Source of the DNA: Thermodesulfatator atlanticus
Lineage (GTDB): Bacteria; Desulfobacterota; Thermodesulfobacteria; Thermodesulfobacteriales; Thermodesulfatatoraceae
Reading direction: 5' to 3'
Assembly (NCBI GenBank): GCA_011321895.1
Contig: DROK01000099.1
Span: 1-5,089 of the forward strand
Length of the DNA stretch: 5,089 nucleotides
Made by a program: the position numbers and the translations under genes. The notes under the pieces were generated by a model that worked only from the letters and a program-made list of their open reading frames with translations, was not told the origin of the DNA and did no database searches. Of this stretch, positions 1 to 5,089 are shown in pieces. Each line of letters starts with the position of its first letter. Within the stretch, counting starts at the first letter, position 1.

Positions 1-31
1 AAAAGACCGGGGGCCTTGGCCCCCGTTCCTT
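1..31 (+). terminator. Probable intrinsic terminator of a gene left of the window
   Basis: A near-perfect GC-rich inverted repeat has arms at 8-15 (CGGGGGCC) and 18-25 (GGCCCCCG). The realistic fold is a 7-bp stem with a 4-nt CTTG loop. On the + strand it is followed by a poor U tract (TTCCTT, 26-31). On the - strand it would be followed by TCTTTT, so it could act in both directions. No gene end is visible to its left, so which transcript it ends is inferred. It probably insulates cysS from upstream transcription. Confidence 0.5.
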
Positions 32-58
32 GCTCCCCCTCCTTTAGGCTGGTATAAA
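30..58 (+). promoter_or_regulatory. Candidate sigma70-type extended -10 promoter for cysS
   Basis: The -35-like hexamer TTGCTC (30-35) is followed by exactly 17 bp and then TATAAA (53-58), which matches the -10 consensus at five of six positions. TGG at 50-52 supplies the TGn of an extended -10. It lies just after the hairpin at 8-25, where a new promoter would be expected. The predicted transcription start is about 64-66, immediately before the cysS ATG at 67. The -10 also sits inside a small perfect dyad, CTGGT-ATAA-ACCAG (49-62). This is motif matching only; no start site has been measured. Confidence 0.5.
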
Positions 59-66
59 CCAGGGTC

Positions 67-1542
67 ATGAAGGAAATCCGTTTTTATAACACCCTGGTGC
101 GCCAGAAGGTCCCCTTTGTCCCCTTAGCACCCCCCAAGGTGACGATGTACGTCTGCGGGATTACGGCTTACGATGAATCACACCTTGGTCACGCCCGGGC
201 CGCCGTGGTCTTTGACGTGCTTTACCGCTTCCTGCGTTTCGTGGGTTACGAAGTGGTTTACGTACGCAACTATACCGATATCGACGACAAGATTATCCGG
301 CGGGCCCAGGAAGAGGGGGTGACCACCCAAGAGCTGGCGGAGCGGTATATCCGTTCCTATGACGAAGACATGAAGGCCTTAAAGGTGCTGCGTCCCACCT
401 ATGAACCCCGGGCCACCGAGCATATTCCCCAGATCATCGCCCTCATCGAACGGCTGATCCAAAAGGGGTATGCTTACGTGGCCGAAGGGGACGTCTATTT
501 TTCCGTGGAGAAATTCCCTGAGTACGGCAAGCTTTCCGGGCGCAGCCTGGAAGAGATGAAGGCCGGGGCCCGGGTTTCGGTTTCAGACAAAAAGCGCCAT
601 CCCTTGGATTTTGCCCTCTGGAAGGCGGAAAAACCTGGCGAACCTTCCTGGGAGAGTCCCTGGGGCCGGGGCCGACCTGGCTGGCATATCGAATGTTCCG
701 CCATGGCCATGCATTACCTGGGGGAGACCATTGATCTCCACGGCGGAGGCCTGGACCTTATTTTCCCCCACCACGAAAACGAAATCGCTCAAAGCGAAGC
801 AGCCACCGGCAAGCCCTTCGTCCGCTACTGGCTCCACAACGGGATGGTCACCGTGGGCCGGGAGAAGATGTCCAAGAGCCTGGGCAATTTTGTAACCGTC
901 AAACAGATGCTGGCCAGACACCACCCGGAAGCCCTGCGCCTCTTTCTGCTTTCCATGCATTACCGCAGCCCCCTGGATTATTCGGAAAAGGTGGTTTCTG
1001 ACCACGAAAAGGCCCTCGAAGGGTTTTACGAGACCCTTTACCTCTTAAAACGTCTTAAACCAGAAACCGAAGCCCCTGCGCCTCAGCACGAAAAACCTTT
1101 GGCAGAAGCCAGCAAGACGCTGGCCCATTTGGAGACCCGTTTTTGCGAGGCCCTGGCTGACGATCTGAACACCGCTAAAGCCATCGGCGAGCTCTTCGGT
1201 GCGGAAAAGGTCTTGAACCAGGTCCTCAAACTCTGTGGCCGCAGGCCGAGTGCCAAACACCTGGAAGTGGCCCGCCAGGGTGTAGAACTGGTGCAAAAAC
1301 TGGGGGGCAAACTGCTTGGCATCCTTGAAGAGGACCCGGAGGTTTTTATTGAAAAACGGCGCAACCGGGCCCTGGAGGAAAAGGGTCTTGCTCGCGAAAA
1401 GATAGAAGCCCTGATCAGAGAAAGGGAGGAGGCCCGCAAGGCCAAGGATTACGCCCGGGCCGACGCCATCAGAGACGAACTCGGAAAGATGGGCATCTTG
1501 TTGCGGGATACCCCGTGGGGGACTTTCTGGAAGGTACTATGA
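67..1542 (+). CDS. cysS: Cysteinyl-tRNA synthetase (class I)
   Basis: This cytoplasmic enzyme charges tRNA-Cys with cysteine using ATP. The 491-residue protein has the class I Rossmann catalytic domain with HLGH (HIGH-type) at residues 39-42 and KMSKS at 267-271. The four zinc ligands that select cysteine in the E. coli enzyme are present as C30 (MYVCGIT), C210 (GWHIECSAM), H235 and E239 (FPHHENE). The TDIDDKI motif is at 70-76. The C-terminal helical anticodon-binding part ends in the usual ARADAIRDEL...DTPWGTFW pattern. It is about 30 residues longer than E. coli CysRS (461 aa); part of the excess seems to lie in the charged, proline-containing stretch near 330-350. The ATG start matches the family N-terminus. 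Shine-Dalgarno support is weak (AGGG at 61-64, only 2 nt from the ATG). It is the first gene of an operon, and its TGA overlaps the next ATG. Identity is very secure. Confidence 0.98.
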   Translation: MKEIRFYNTLVRQKVPFVPLAPPKVTMYVCGITAYDESHLGHARAAVVFDVLYRFLRFVGYEVVYVRNYTDIDDKIIRRAQEEGVTTQELAERYIRSYDEDMKALKVLRPTYEPRATEHIPQIIALIERLIQKGYAYVAEGDVYFSVEKFPEYGKLSGRSLEEMKAGARVSVSDKKRHPLDFALWKAEKPGEPSWESPWGRGRPGWHIECSAMAMHYLGETIDLHGGGLDLIFPHHENEIAQSEAATGKPFVRYWLHNGMVTVGREKMSKSLGNFVTVKQMLARHHPEALRLFLLSMHYRSPLDYSEKVVSDHEKALEGFYETLYLLKRLKPETEAPAPQHEKPLAEASKTLAHLETRFCEALADDLNTAKAIGELFGAEKVLNQVLKLCGRRPSAKHLEVARQGVELVQKLGGKLLGILEEDPEVFIEKRRNRALEEKGLAREKIEALIREREEARKAKDYARADAIRDELGKMGILLRDTPWGTFWKVL

Positions 1543-2066
1543 ACCTGCCACTTCCGTGGATAGACATCCTGGTCCTGGCGGTGCTCTTGTTCTTTATTTT
1601 GCGTAACGCCTGGATTGGGTTCTGGCGGGGGCTTTCTTCCCTTTTGGGTCTGGTGGCGGGTTATCTCGCCTGTTTGCGTTTGGGCGGCACGGTTGAAAAG
1701 GTCCTGGCCCCCTGGCTTCCGGAAGCCTGGCTCAAATTGGCCGCGTACGCCGCCGCCTTTATGCTGGGTTTTCTGGCGGTTTTTATCCTGGCTGAGCTCT
1801 TGACCCGGCTTTTTAAAAAGGCCCGTCTTTCCTGGCTGGATCACCTCCTGGGGGCCTTTTTGGGAGGGGTCAAAGGGCTCCTTTTCTGGTCCGTGCTCTT
1901 TATTCTGGTGACCACCTTTTACCCCGGGGCCAAAAAGTATTTTGCCGGTTCTTATACCTATCCTTACCTTATGAAGAGTGCCCGCTTTTTGGCCGACATT
2001 TTCCCTTCACAACTCAAAGCGCGTTTTAACTACAATCTGAGGCATTTTCTGTCCCATGAAAAATAA
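1539..2066 (+). CDS. CvpA family inner-membrane protein
   Basis: A 175-residue protein with four predicted membrane helices at roughly residues 7-23, 31-48, 66-88 and 105-127, then a polar C-terminal tail with many basic residues. The N-terminal IDI acid, the GFWRGLSS turn after helix 1 and the small-residue LLGAFLGGVKGLL segment in helix 4 are typical of the CvpA/colicin V production family. The molecular role of that family is uncertain; in E. coli CvpA is linked to colicin V production and purF expression. I chose the ATG at 1539 because GGAAGG lies 4 nt upstream (1529-1534) and the ATGA overlap with the cysS stop suggests translational coupling. A GTG at 1515 would add eight non-hydrophobic residues and has no good ribosome-binding site. 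The stop lies inside mazG (11-nt overlap). The family call is good; the function is unknown. Confidence 0.82.
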   Translation: MNLPLPWIDILVLAVLLFFILRNAWIGFWRGLSSLLGLVAGYLACLRLGGTVEKVLAPWLPEAWLKLAAYAAAFMLGFLAVFILAELLTRLFKKARLSWLDHLLGAFLGGVKGLLFWSVLFILVTTFYPGAKKYFAGSYTYPYLMKSARFLADIFPSQLKARFNYNLRHFLSHEK

Positions 2067-2859
2067 AAAGGATTTTTCCGATTTAGGCCCGCTTTTCGTA
2101 AAACTGGTAGAAATAGTAGCCCGGCTACGGGCCCCTGACGGCTGCCCGTGGGACCGCAAACAGACCCCCCAGACTCTGAAGAAATACGTGCTGGAAGAGG
2201 CCTACGAGGTGGTAGAGGCCGTTGAAAAAGACGAAGATTGGCTTATCTGTGAGGAAATAGGGGACCTCATCTTTTTGTTGATATTTTTGGCCTTCCTTTA
2301 TCAGGAAGCCGGCCGCTTTTCTCTGGCGCAAGTCCTTACCCTGTGTGCCGAAAAGATGATCCGGCGTCATCCCCACGTGTTCGGGGAAAAAAGACTTTCT
2401 GAGGCCCAGGAGGTAGTGGCCCAGTGGCAGAAGATCAAAGAAAAAGAGGCCCGGGCCAAAGGAAAGGCCTCTTCGGTGCTGGGAGACCTTCCCCGTACTC
2501 TGCCTGCGCTGCAACGGGCTTTTCGCCTGGGAGAGCGGGCCAGCCGGGTAGGGTTTGACTGGGAAAGGCCGGAGGATGTACTGGATAAATTGGACGAAGA
2601 GCTCACGGAGCTCAAAACCGCCCTGCGGGAAGACAAAAGGCAGGTGGCTGAAGAACTGGGGGACCTCCTGTTTACGGTTGCCAATCTTTCCCGCAAGCTG
2701 GGGATAAACCCCGAAGAGGCCCTCGCCAAGGCCAACGAGAAATTTGAAACCCGTTTCCGCACGCTCGAAGAAAGGATCAAGGCCGCGGGCAAGGAGTTAA
2801 AAGATGTTACCTTGGCTGAGATGGACGCCCTCTGGGAGGAGATCAAAAAGGGGCGCTAA
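2056..2859 (+). CDS. mazG: MazG nucleoside triphosphate pyrophosphohydrolase
   Basis: A cytoplasmic all-alpha NTP pyrophosphatase that hydrolyses (d)NTPs to the monophosphate and pyrophosphate, clearing abnormal nucleotides; E. coli MazG also influences ppGpp-linked starvation survival. The 267 residues (263 in E. coli) form the classic two-domain protein. The N-terminal domain opens with LRAPDGCPWDRKQT (24-37) and carries E48xxE51 and E67xxD70. The C-terminal domain carries E182xxE185 and E200xxD203. Both Mg-binding ExxE...ExxD sets are intact, although only the C-terminal site is catalytic in E. coli. The ATG lies inside the end of cvpA; GAGG at 2039-2042 is 13 nt upstream, rather far, so initiation may rely on coupling. 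The stop codon sits in the loop of the terminator hairpin. Last gene of the operon; identity very secure. Confidence 0.96.
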   Translation: MKNKKDFSDLGPLFVKLVEIVARLRAPDGCPWDRKQTPQTLKKYVLEEAYEVVEAVEKDEDWLICEEIGDLIFLLIFLAFLYQEAGRFSLAQVLTLCAEKMIRRHPHVFGEKRLSEAQEVVAQWQKIKEKEARAKGKASSVLGDLPRTLPALQRAFRLGERASRVGFDWERPEDVLDKLDEELTELKTALREDKRQVAEELGDLLFTVANLSRKLGINPEEALAKANEKFETRFRTLEERIKAAGKELKDVTLAEMDALWEEIKKGR

Positions 2860-2873
2860 GCCGCGCCCCCTTT
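2845..2873. terminator. Shared bidirectional terminator between mazG and the SORL gene
   Basis: A 7-bp perfect GC stem, GGGGCGC (2850-2856) with GCGCCCC (2863-2869), encloses a 6-nt loop, TAAGCC. On the - strand the stem is followed by five T residues (complement of 2845-2849), giving a textbook terminator for the SORL gene, whose stop is at 2878-2880. On the + strand it is followed by CTTT, a weaker U tract, serving mazG. The mazG TAA (2857-2859) falls within the loop. This fits two convergent genes sharing one hairpin. Confidence 0.82.
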
Positions 2874-2877
2874 AGCC

Positions 2878-3369
2878 TTAGATGACTTTTATTTCAAAGG
2901 GGTCACTGATCCAGGTCCCGTGCAAGTTGCAGTGCTCAACGGCTTCCAGTTTGGCGCTCTGGTCTAGCCGAATTTTGAAAGTGGCCTCAGAGGCTGCCAC
3001 CCCTCCCACGGGATAAAGGGTTTCTGCGATCTTTTCCCCGTTGCGCAGGAGATAAATTTTGGTGATCCAGTGTTTGGGGGTGGAAGGGTGGGTCACCATG
3101 AAACCGACCTTTACTTTCACCTCAAACCACTCCCCTGCCCCCACTACTTTGGGTGCGATAATGGCGGGGACGTGTTTTTTCTCAAGGAGAGAAGGGTTTT
3201 TTCGGTCCTTAAGCCGCAAGAACTCTTCTTTCTTTTCCTGCCCTAAATACTTGGCCTTATATTCTTTCAATTTCTCGGGCATTTTGACTTCGTAAGCGTT
3301 TGCTTCTCTAAGAAGGGTCAAAAACGCCAAGCTTCCCAAGGCCCCTTTTAAAAATTCCCTGCGCTCCAT
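2878..3369 (-). CDS. Tat-exported superoxide-reductase-like protein (class II SORL/desulfoferrodoxin family)
   Basis: Superoxide reductases reduce superoxide to peroxide at a mononuclear Fe(His)4Cys centre. Here the expected ligands are all present: H66 (KKHVP), H94 and H100 (HPSTPKHW), and C147 and H150 (HCNLHG). No N-terminal Cys4 desulforedoxin domain is present, so it is neelaredoxin-like (class II). The N-terminus is a Tat signal (RREFLKG at 3-9, hydrophobic 10-20, likely AxA cleavage after A25), followed by a Lys/Glu-rich linker to about residue 62, so it should act outside the cytoplasmic membrane as a folded metalloprotein. The residue aligned with the mobile active-site Glu of archaeal SOR (EKH) is K64 (KKH). 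I chose ATG 3369 because AGGAGGG at 3374-3380 is correctly spaced; a GTG at 3372 is too close. Last gene of the - strand group. The superoxide substrate is inferred from the fold; another role is possible. Confidence 0.85.
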   Translation of the reverse strand: MERREFLKGALGSLAFLTLLREANAYEVKMPEKLKEYKAKYLGQEKKEEFLRLKDRKNPSLLEKKHVPAIIAPKVVGAGEWFEVKVKVGFMVTHPSTPKHWITKIYLLRNGEKIAETLYPVGGVAASEATFKIRLDQSAKLEAVEHCNLHGTWISDPFEIKVI

Positions 3370-3373
3370 CACA

Positions 3374-3380
3374 CCCTCCT
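3374..3380 (-). promoter_or_regulatory. Strong ribosome-binding site deciding the SORL start
   Basis: Read on the - strand, AGGAGGG (complement of 3374-3380) is followed by TGTG and then ATG at 3369. This gives near-ideal spacing for the ATG, whereas the in-frame GTG (3372-3370) is only one base from the site. The ATG is therefore preferred, giving 163 residues. Confidence 0.75.
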
Positions 3381-3396
3381 TCGCTTTTTCCTAAAG

Positions 3397-3425
3397 ATAT
3401 TAAATTAAAAACGAAAGGAAAGCAA
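3397..3425 (-). promoter_or_regulatory. Candidate promoter for the SORL gene
   Basis: On the - strand, TTGCTT (complement of 3420-3425) is followed by 17 bp and TAATAT (complement of 3397-3402), within a very AT-rich intergenic stretch. A start near 3390 would leave a leader of about 20 nt carrying the AGGAGGG site. The -35 hexamer resembles the TTGCTC proposed for cysS. Both hexamers are only partial consensus matches (3/6 and 4/6), and AT-rich DNA yields chance matches easily. Confidence 0.4.
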
Positions 3426-3441
3426 AAAGATTTTTGGCTTT
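3419..3441. repeat. Inverted repeat over the SORL -35 region (operator or weak terminator)
   Basis: On the + strand AAAGC-AAAAA (3419-3428) is complementary to TTTTT-GCTTT (3431-3435 and 3437-3441), with one unpaired G at 3436 and a 2-nt GA centre. It starts 10 bases past the hemerythrin stop and covers the whole proposed -35 hexamer of the SORL promoter. It could be a regulator-binding dyad or an AT-rich hairpin that weakly ends the hemerythrin transcript, which continues on that strand with T-rich sequence. Neither role can be chosen from sequence. Confidence 0.4.
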
Positions 3442-3450
3442 AAAATAAAA

Positions 3451-3837
3451 CTATTTCAAAAAGCATTTTATTTTGAGGTCTTCATTTATGACGTGGTTAA
3501 CCAACCATTCGCGCAAGAAGTGGAGCAGTTCCATTTTGGTCGCCAGACCCCGGTCAAACTTTTCCTTAAAATGAAAGACCTCGGTCACCAGGCGCTCGTG
3601 TTCTTTTTGGTGTTTATCCAGTTCCGGGTAATTGATCCGACGCATGAGTTCTTCTTCATCCTGAAAATGGGTCTCTGCGTAGCGGATAAGCTCCATCAGA
3701 ACCAGGTCAATTACTTTTTTGGAACAGGCCTCCATGATCCGGTCATAGAGGTAATTGAGGAGAGAAACAAGGCGTTGGTGCTGACGGTCAATTAGTTCGT
3801 CGCCGATACAATAGCAAGGCTTCCATAATACAAACAT
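3451..3837 (-). CDS. Bacteriohemerythrin (di-iron O2-binding protein)
   Basis: A single-domain 128-residue hemerythrin, the usual length for bacterial forms (131 in Methylococcus). It binds O2 reversibly at a non-haem di-iron centre in a four-helix bundle and is thought to carry, sense or scavenge oxygen in the cytoplasm. All seven expected iron ligands are present with family spacing: H20 (DRQH), H57 and E61 (HFQDEE), H76 and H80 (HQKEH), H115 and D120 (HVINED). No extra signalling domain, signal peptide or membrane segment is seen. I chose the ATG at 3837 because it gives the standard MFVLW N-terminus and has a G-rich site (GGGGGGTGG) just upstream. An ATG at 3870 would add 11 Gly-rich residues. 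Unusual are four cysteines (C8, C10, C38, C125), including a CxC pair where most relatives lack cysteine. It lies 64 nt after the RND gene and 81 nt before the SORL gene. Confidence 0.92.
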   Translation of the reverse strand: MFVLWKPCYCIGDELIDRQHQRLVSLLNYLYDRIMEACSKKVIDLVLMELIRYAETHFQDEEELMRRINYPELDKHQKEHERLVTEVFHFKEKFDRGLATKMELLHFLREWLVNHVINEDLKIKCFLK

Positions 3838-3838
3838 A

Positions 3839-3874
3839 GGGCCACCCCCCGTTTTATGGCCCACCCCCATAAAA
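3839..3874 (-). promoter_or_regulatory. Overlapping alternative inverted repeats upstream of the hemerythrin start
   Basis: Two perfect dyads share bases. The distal one is TTTTATGG (3852-3859) with CCATAAAA (3867-3874), an 8-bp stem with a 7-base spacer. The proximal one is GGGCCA (3839-3844) with TGGCCC (3857-3862), a 6-bp stem with a 12-base loop. Bases 3857-3859 belong to both, so only one RNA fold can form at a time. In the proximal fold, which ends one base before the hemerythrin ATG, the G-rich ribosome-binding stretch lies in the loop and 3' arm. It could be an RNA switch, or the distal dyad could be a protein operator. If the ORF really starts at 3870, these bases are coding. Confidence 0.4.
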
Positions 3875-3901
3875 ATATTTCGGCCTTTTAAAGGAAGATT
3901 T

Positions 3902-5089
3902 TTACAAATTATGCACTTTTGCTTTTATGTCTTCCAAGACGAGATAGAGGCAGGGGATAATCACCAAAGTGATGAAGGTGGCAAAGAGGACGCCGAAGCC
4001 CAGGCTGATGGCCATGGGGATCAGAACACGGGCCTGAAGGCTCTTTTCAAAGATCATGGGCATGAGGCCGACAAAGGTGGTAAGGGTGGTCAGGACAATA
4101 GGGCGGAAGCGCCTTTGCGCAGCCTCTACCACTGCTTGGAATGGGGAAAGACCTTCTTTTCTTAAGCGTTCAACGAGGTCTATCAAAATTAAAGAGTCGT
4201 TTACCACCACTCCGGAAAGGCCCACTATGCCAAAAAAGCTCAAAATGTTGAGGTGAAACCCCATGATCTTGTGTCCCAAGAAGGCCCCGATGATCCCGAA
4301 AGGCACGGCAAACATGATGATAAAGGGTTGCAGGTATGAGCGCAGGGGGATGGCCAGCAGGGCGTAAATGGCCAGCTGAGCGATCAAAAAGCCTCTTACT
4401 ACGTCTTCCATGGCTTCCTGGTGGCGGCGCCCTTCCCCTTCCAGGGAATAGACCAGGCCGAGATATTTGTGTTTGAGGCGGGGCAAAAACTCCTGTTTGA
4501 GGTAGGCCCTGAGTTCGGCGGCGTTGGTGACCTTTTCGTCCACCTCGGCCGAGACCCTTATCACCCGGCGGCAATCCAGGCGTTCTAGGGTTACGTAACT
4601 GTGCCCCCATCGCACTTCTGCCACGGCGAGGAAAGGGATTTCCCGGCCGTCGGGCAGGTGAAGCCTCAGGTTTTCAAGGTCCCAGACCGAACGTCTTTCT
4701 CGTTCTGGATATCTTACCAATACCTGGACTTCGTCTTCTCCCCGCTGGACCCGTAAGGCCTCGGCCCCGTAAAAGGCGTTCCTTACCGTCCGGGCCAGAT
4801 CTTCTAGGGTTATCCCGAGGCTCCTGGCCCCGTCTTTTAATCTCAGCTTAATTTCGTCTTTTCCCGGGATGAAACTGTCTTCGATGTCGTGTACTCCGGG
4901 GAAGCGGCGCAGCTCCCGTTTCAGCTCTTCTACCGCGGCCAGCAGTTTGGTTTCGTCTTTAAGGGAGAGGGCCACCTCGATGGGTTTACCAAGCCCAAAA
5001 AGTTCACTCTGAAAGAGAATCCCCTCCGCCCCGGGGATGTCTCCTACCGCCTTACGCCACTTACGGACGATTTCTTTGGTGCTGATACC
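3902..5089 (-). CDS. RND-family efflux pump permease subunit, C-terminal part (5' end outside the window)
   Basis: This is the last 395 codons of an AcrB-type (ACR_tran) inner-membrane proton-driven transporter; full proteins are about 1,000-1,050 residues. The frame stays open to the right edge, where GDIPGAEGILF and GKPIEVALS are typical RND porter-domain motifs, so the GTG at 4975 is not the start. Visible residues 1 to about 230 are periplasmic porter/docking domain. Five membrane helices follow at roughly 232-250, 252-274, 281-305, 328-347 and 355-383 (TM8-TM12). The TM11 motif RFRPIVLTTL keeps the Arg and Thr matching AcrB R971 and T978. TM10 reads GVVVNDSLILID, with Asn where AcrB has Lys940. 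The family is certain; the substrate (drugs, metals, lipids) cannot be told, and the periplasmic adaptor and outer-membrane partner are not visible. It is upstream of the hemerythrin on the same strand, with no clear terminator between. Confidence 0.93.
   Translation of the reverse strand, partial: GISTKEIVRKWRKAVGDIPGAEGILFQSELFGLGKPIEVALSLKDETKLLAAVEELKRELRRFPGVHDIEDSFIPGKDEIKLRLKDGARSLGITLEDLARTVRNAFYGAEALRVQRGEDEVQVLVRYPERERRSVWDLENLRLHLPDGREIPFLAVAEVRWGHSYVTLERLDCRRVIRVSAEVDEKVTNAAELRAYLKQEFLPRLKHKYLGLVYSLEGEGRRHQEAMEDVVRGFLIAQLAIYALLAIPLRSYLQPFIIMFAVPFGIIGAFLGHKIMGFHLNILSFFGIVGLSGVVVNDSLILIDLVERLRKEGLSPFQAVVEAAQRRFRPIVLTTLTTFVGLMPMIFEKSLQARVLIPMAISLGFGVLFATFITLVIIPCLYLVLEDIKAKVHNL

Noticed and set aside
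583..1005. 140-codon open frame antisense to cysS
   Set aside because: It lies wholly inside the strongly conserved cysS gene and resembles no known protein family; a shadow frame of GC-rich coding DNA.
1515..1538. GTG start at 1515 giving a 183-residue CvpA protein
   Set aside because: It adds eight residues inside the cysS coding region with no good ribosome-binding site, while the ATG at 1539 has GGAAGG upstream and the common ATGA coupling.
2367..2846. 159-codon open frame antisense to mazG
   Set aside because: Ser/Arg-rich low-complexity product, the usual appearance of the reverse frame of a Glu/Leu-rich helical protein; no supporting motif or start signal.
3838..3870. ATG at 3870 as the hemerythrin start
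   Set aside because: It adds 11 Gly-rich residues not seen in the family, has no Shine-Dalgarno site at useful spacing, and overlaps the dyads. Not fully excluded.
3889..3899. CCTTTTAAAGG palindrome after the RND stop as a terminator
   Set aside because: The arms are only five bases with a one-base centre, too small and AT-rich to form a terminator hairpin.
3872..3907. Promoter for the hemerythrin in the gap after the RND gene
   Set aside because: TTGTAA and TATTTT-like hexamers occur, but the spacing (about 24) is wrong and AT-rich DNA gives such matches by chance; the gene may be read from the RND transcript.
4170..4610. 146-codon open frame on the same strand as the RND gene in another frame
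   Set aside because: Pro/Gly/Arg-rich product with no domain, embedded in the conserved RND gene.
4973..4975. GTG at 4975 as the start of a 357-residue transporter
   Set aside because: The frame is open to the right edge, and its 38 additional codons match conserved RND porter-domain sequence, so this is an internal codon of a truncated gene.

Overview
The window holds two converging gene sets. On the + strand is a tight three-gene operon, cysS (cysteinyl-tRNA synthetase), a cvpA-family membrane protein gene and mazG (NTP pyrophosphohydrolase), with overlapping junctions of 4 and 11 nt. On the - strand, entering from the right edge, are the C-terminal part of an RND efflux pump, a bacteriohemerythrin, and a Tat-exported superoxide-reductase-like (class II SORL) iron protein. 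The two sets meet at a shared, probably bidirectional terminator hairpin at about 2845-2873, with the mazG stop codon in its loop.

Organism: the moderately GC-rich genes set against AT-rich intergenic stretches, the lysine/glutamate-rich proteins, and the pairing of a superoxide-reductase-like protein with a hemerythrin suggest an anaerobic or microaerophilic, probably thermophilic bacterium. A sulfate- or sulfur-metabolising lineage such as the Thermodesulfobacteriota would fit. This is inference from gene content and style; no marker in the window fixes the taxonomy.

Layout: 1-30, a GC-rich hairpin that probably ends an upstream gene; 30-58, a likely extended -10 promoter so close to cysS that its mRNA may be leaderless; 67-2859, the cysS-cvpA-mazG operon; 2845-2873, terminator; 2878-3369, SORL gene (-) with its own promoter candidate at 3397-3425 and a dyad over the -35; 3451-3837, hemerythrin (-) preceded by two overlapping, mutually exclusive inverted repeats (3839-3874); 3902-5089, RND pump (-), missing its 5' end.

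Function: the + operon is housekeeping (charging tRNA-Cys, a membrane protein of uncertain role, clearance of non-canonical NTPs). The - side looks like stress and oxygen handling: a cytoplasmic di-iron O2-binding protein beside an exported mononuclear-iron superoxide scavenger, downstream of an efflux pump. No mobile element, CRISPR array, tRNA or rRNA was seen, and no gene-free stretch exceeds 100 bases. I found no clearly new system. The best leads are the hemerythrin leader dyads and the exported SORL protein with an altered active-site loop.
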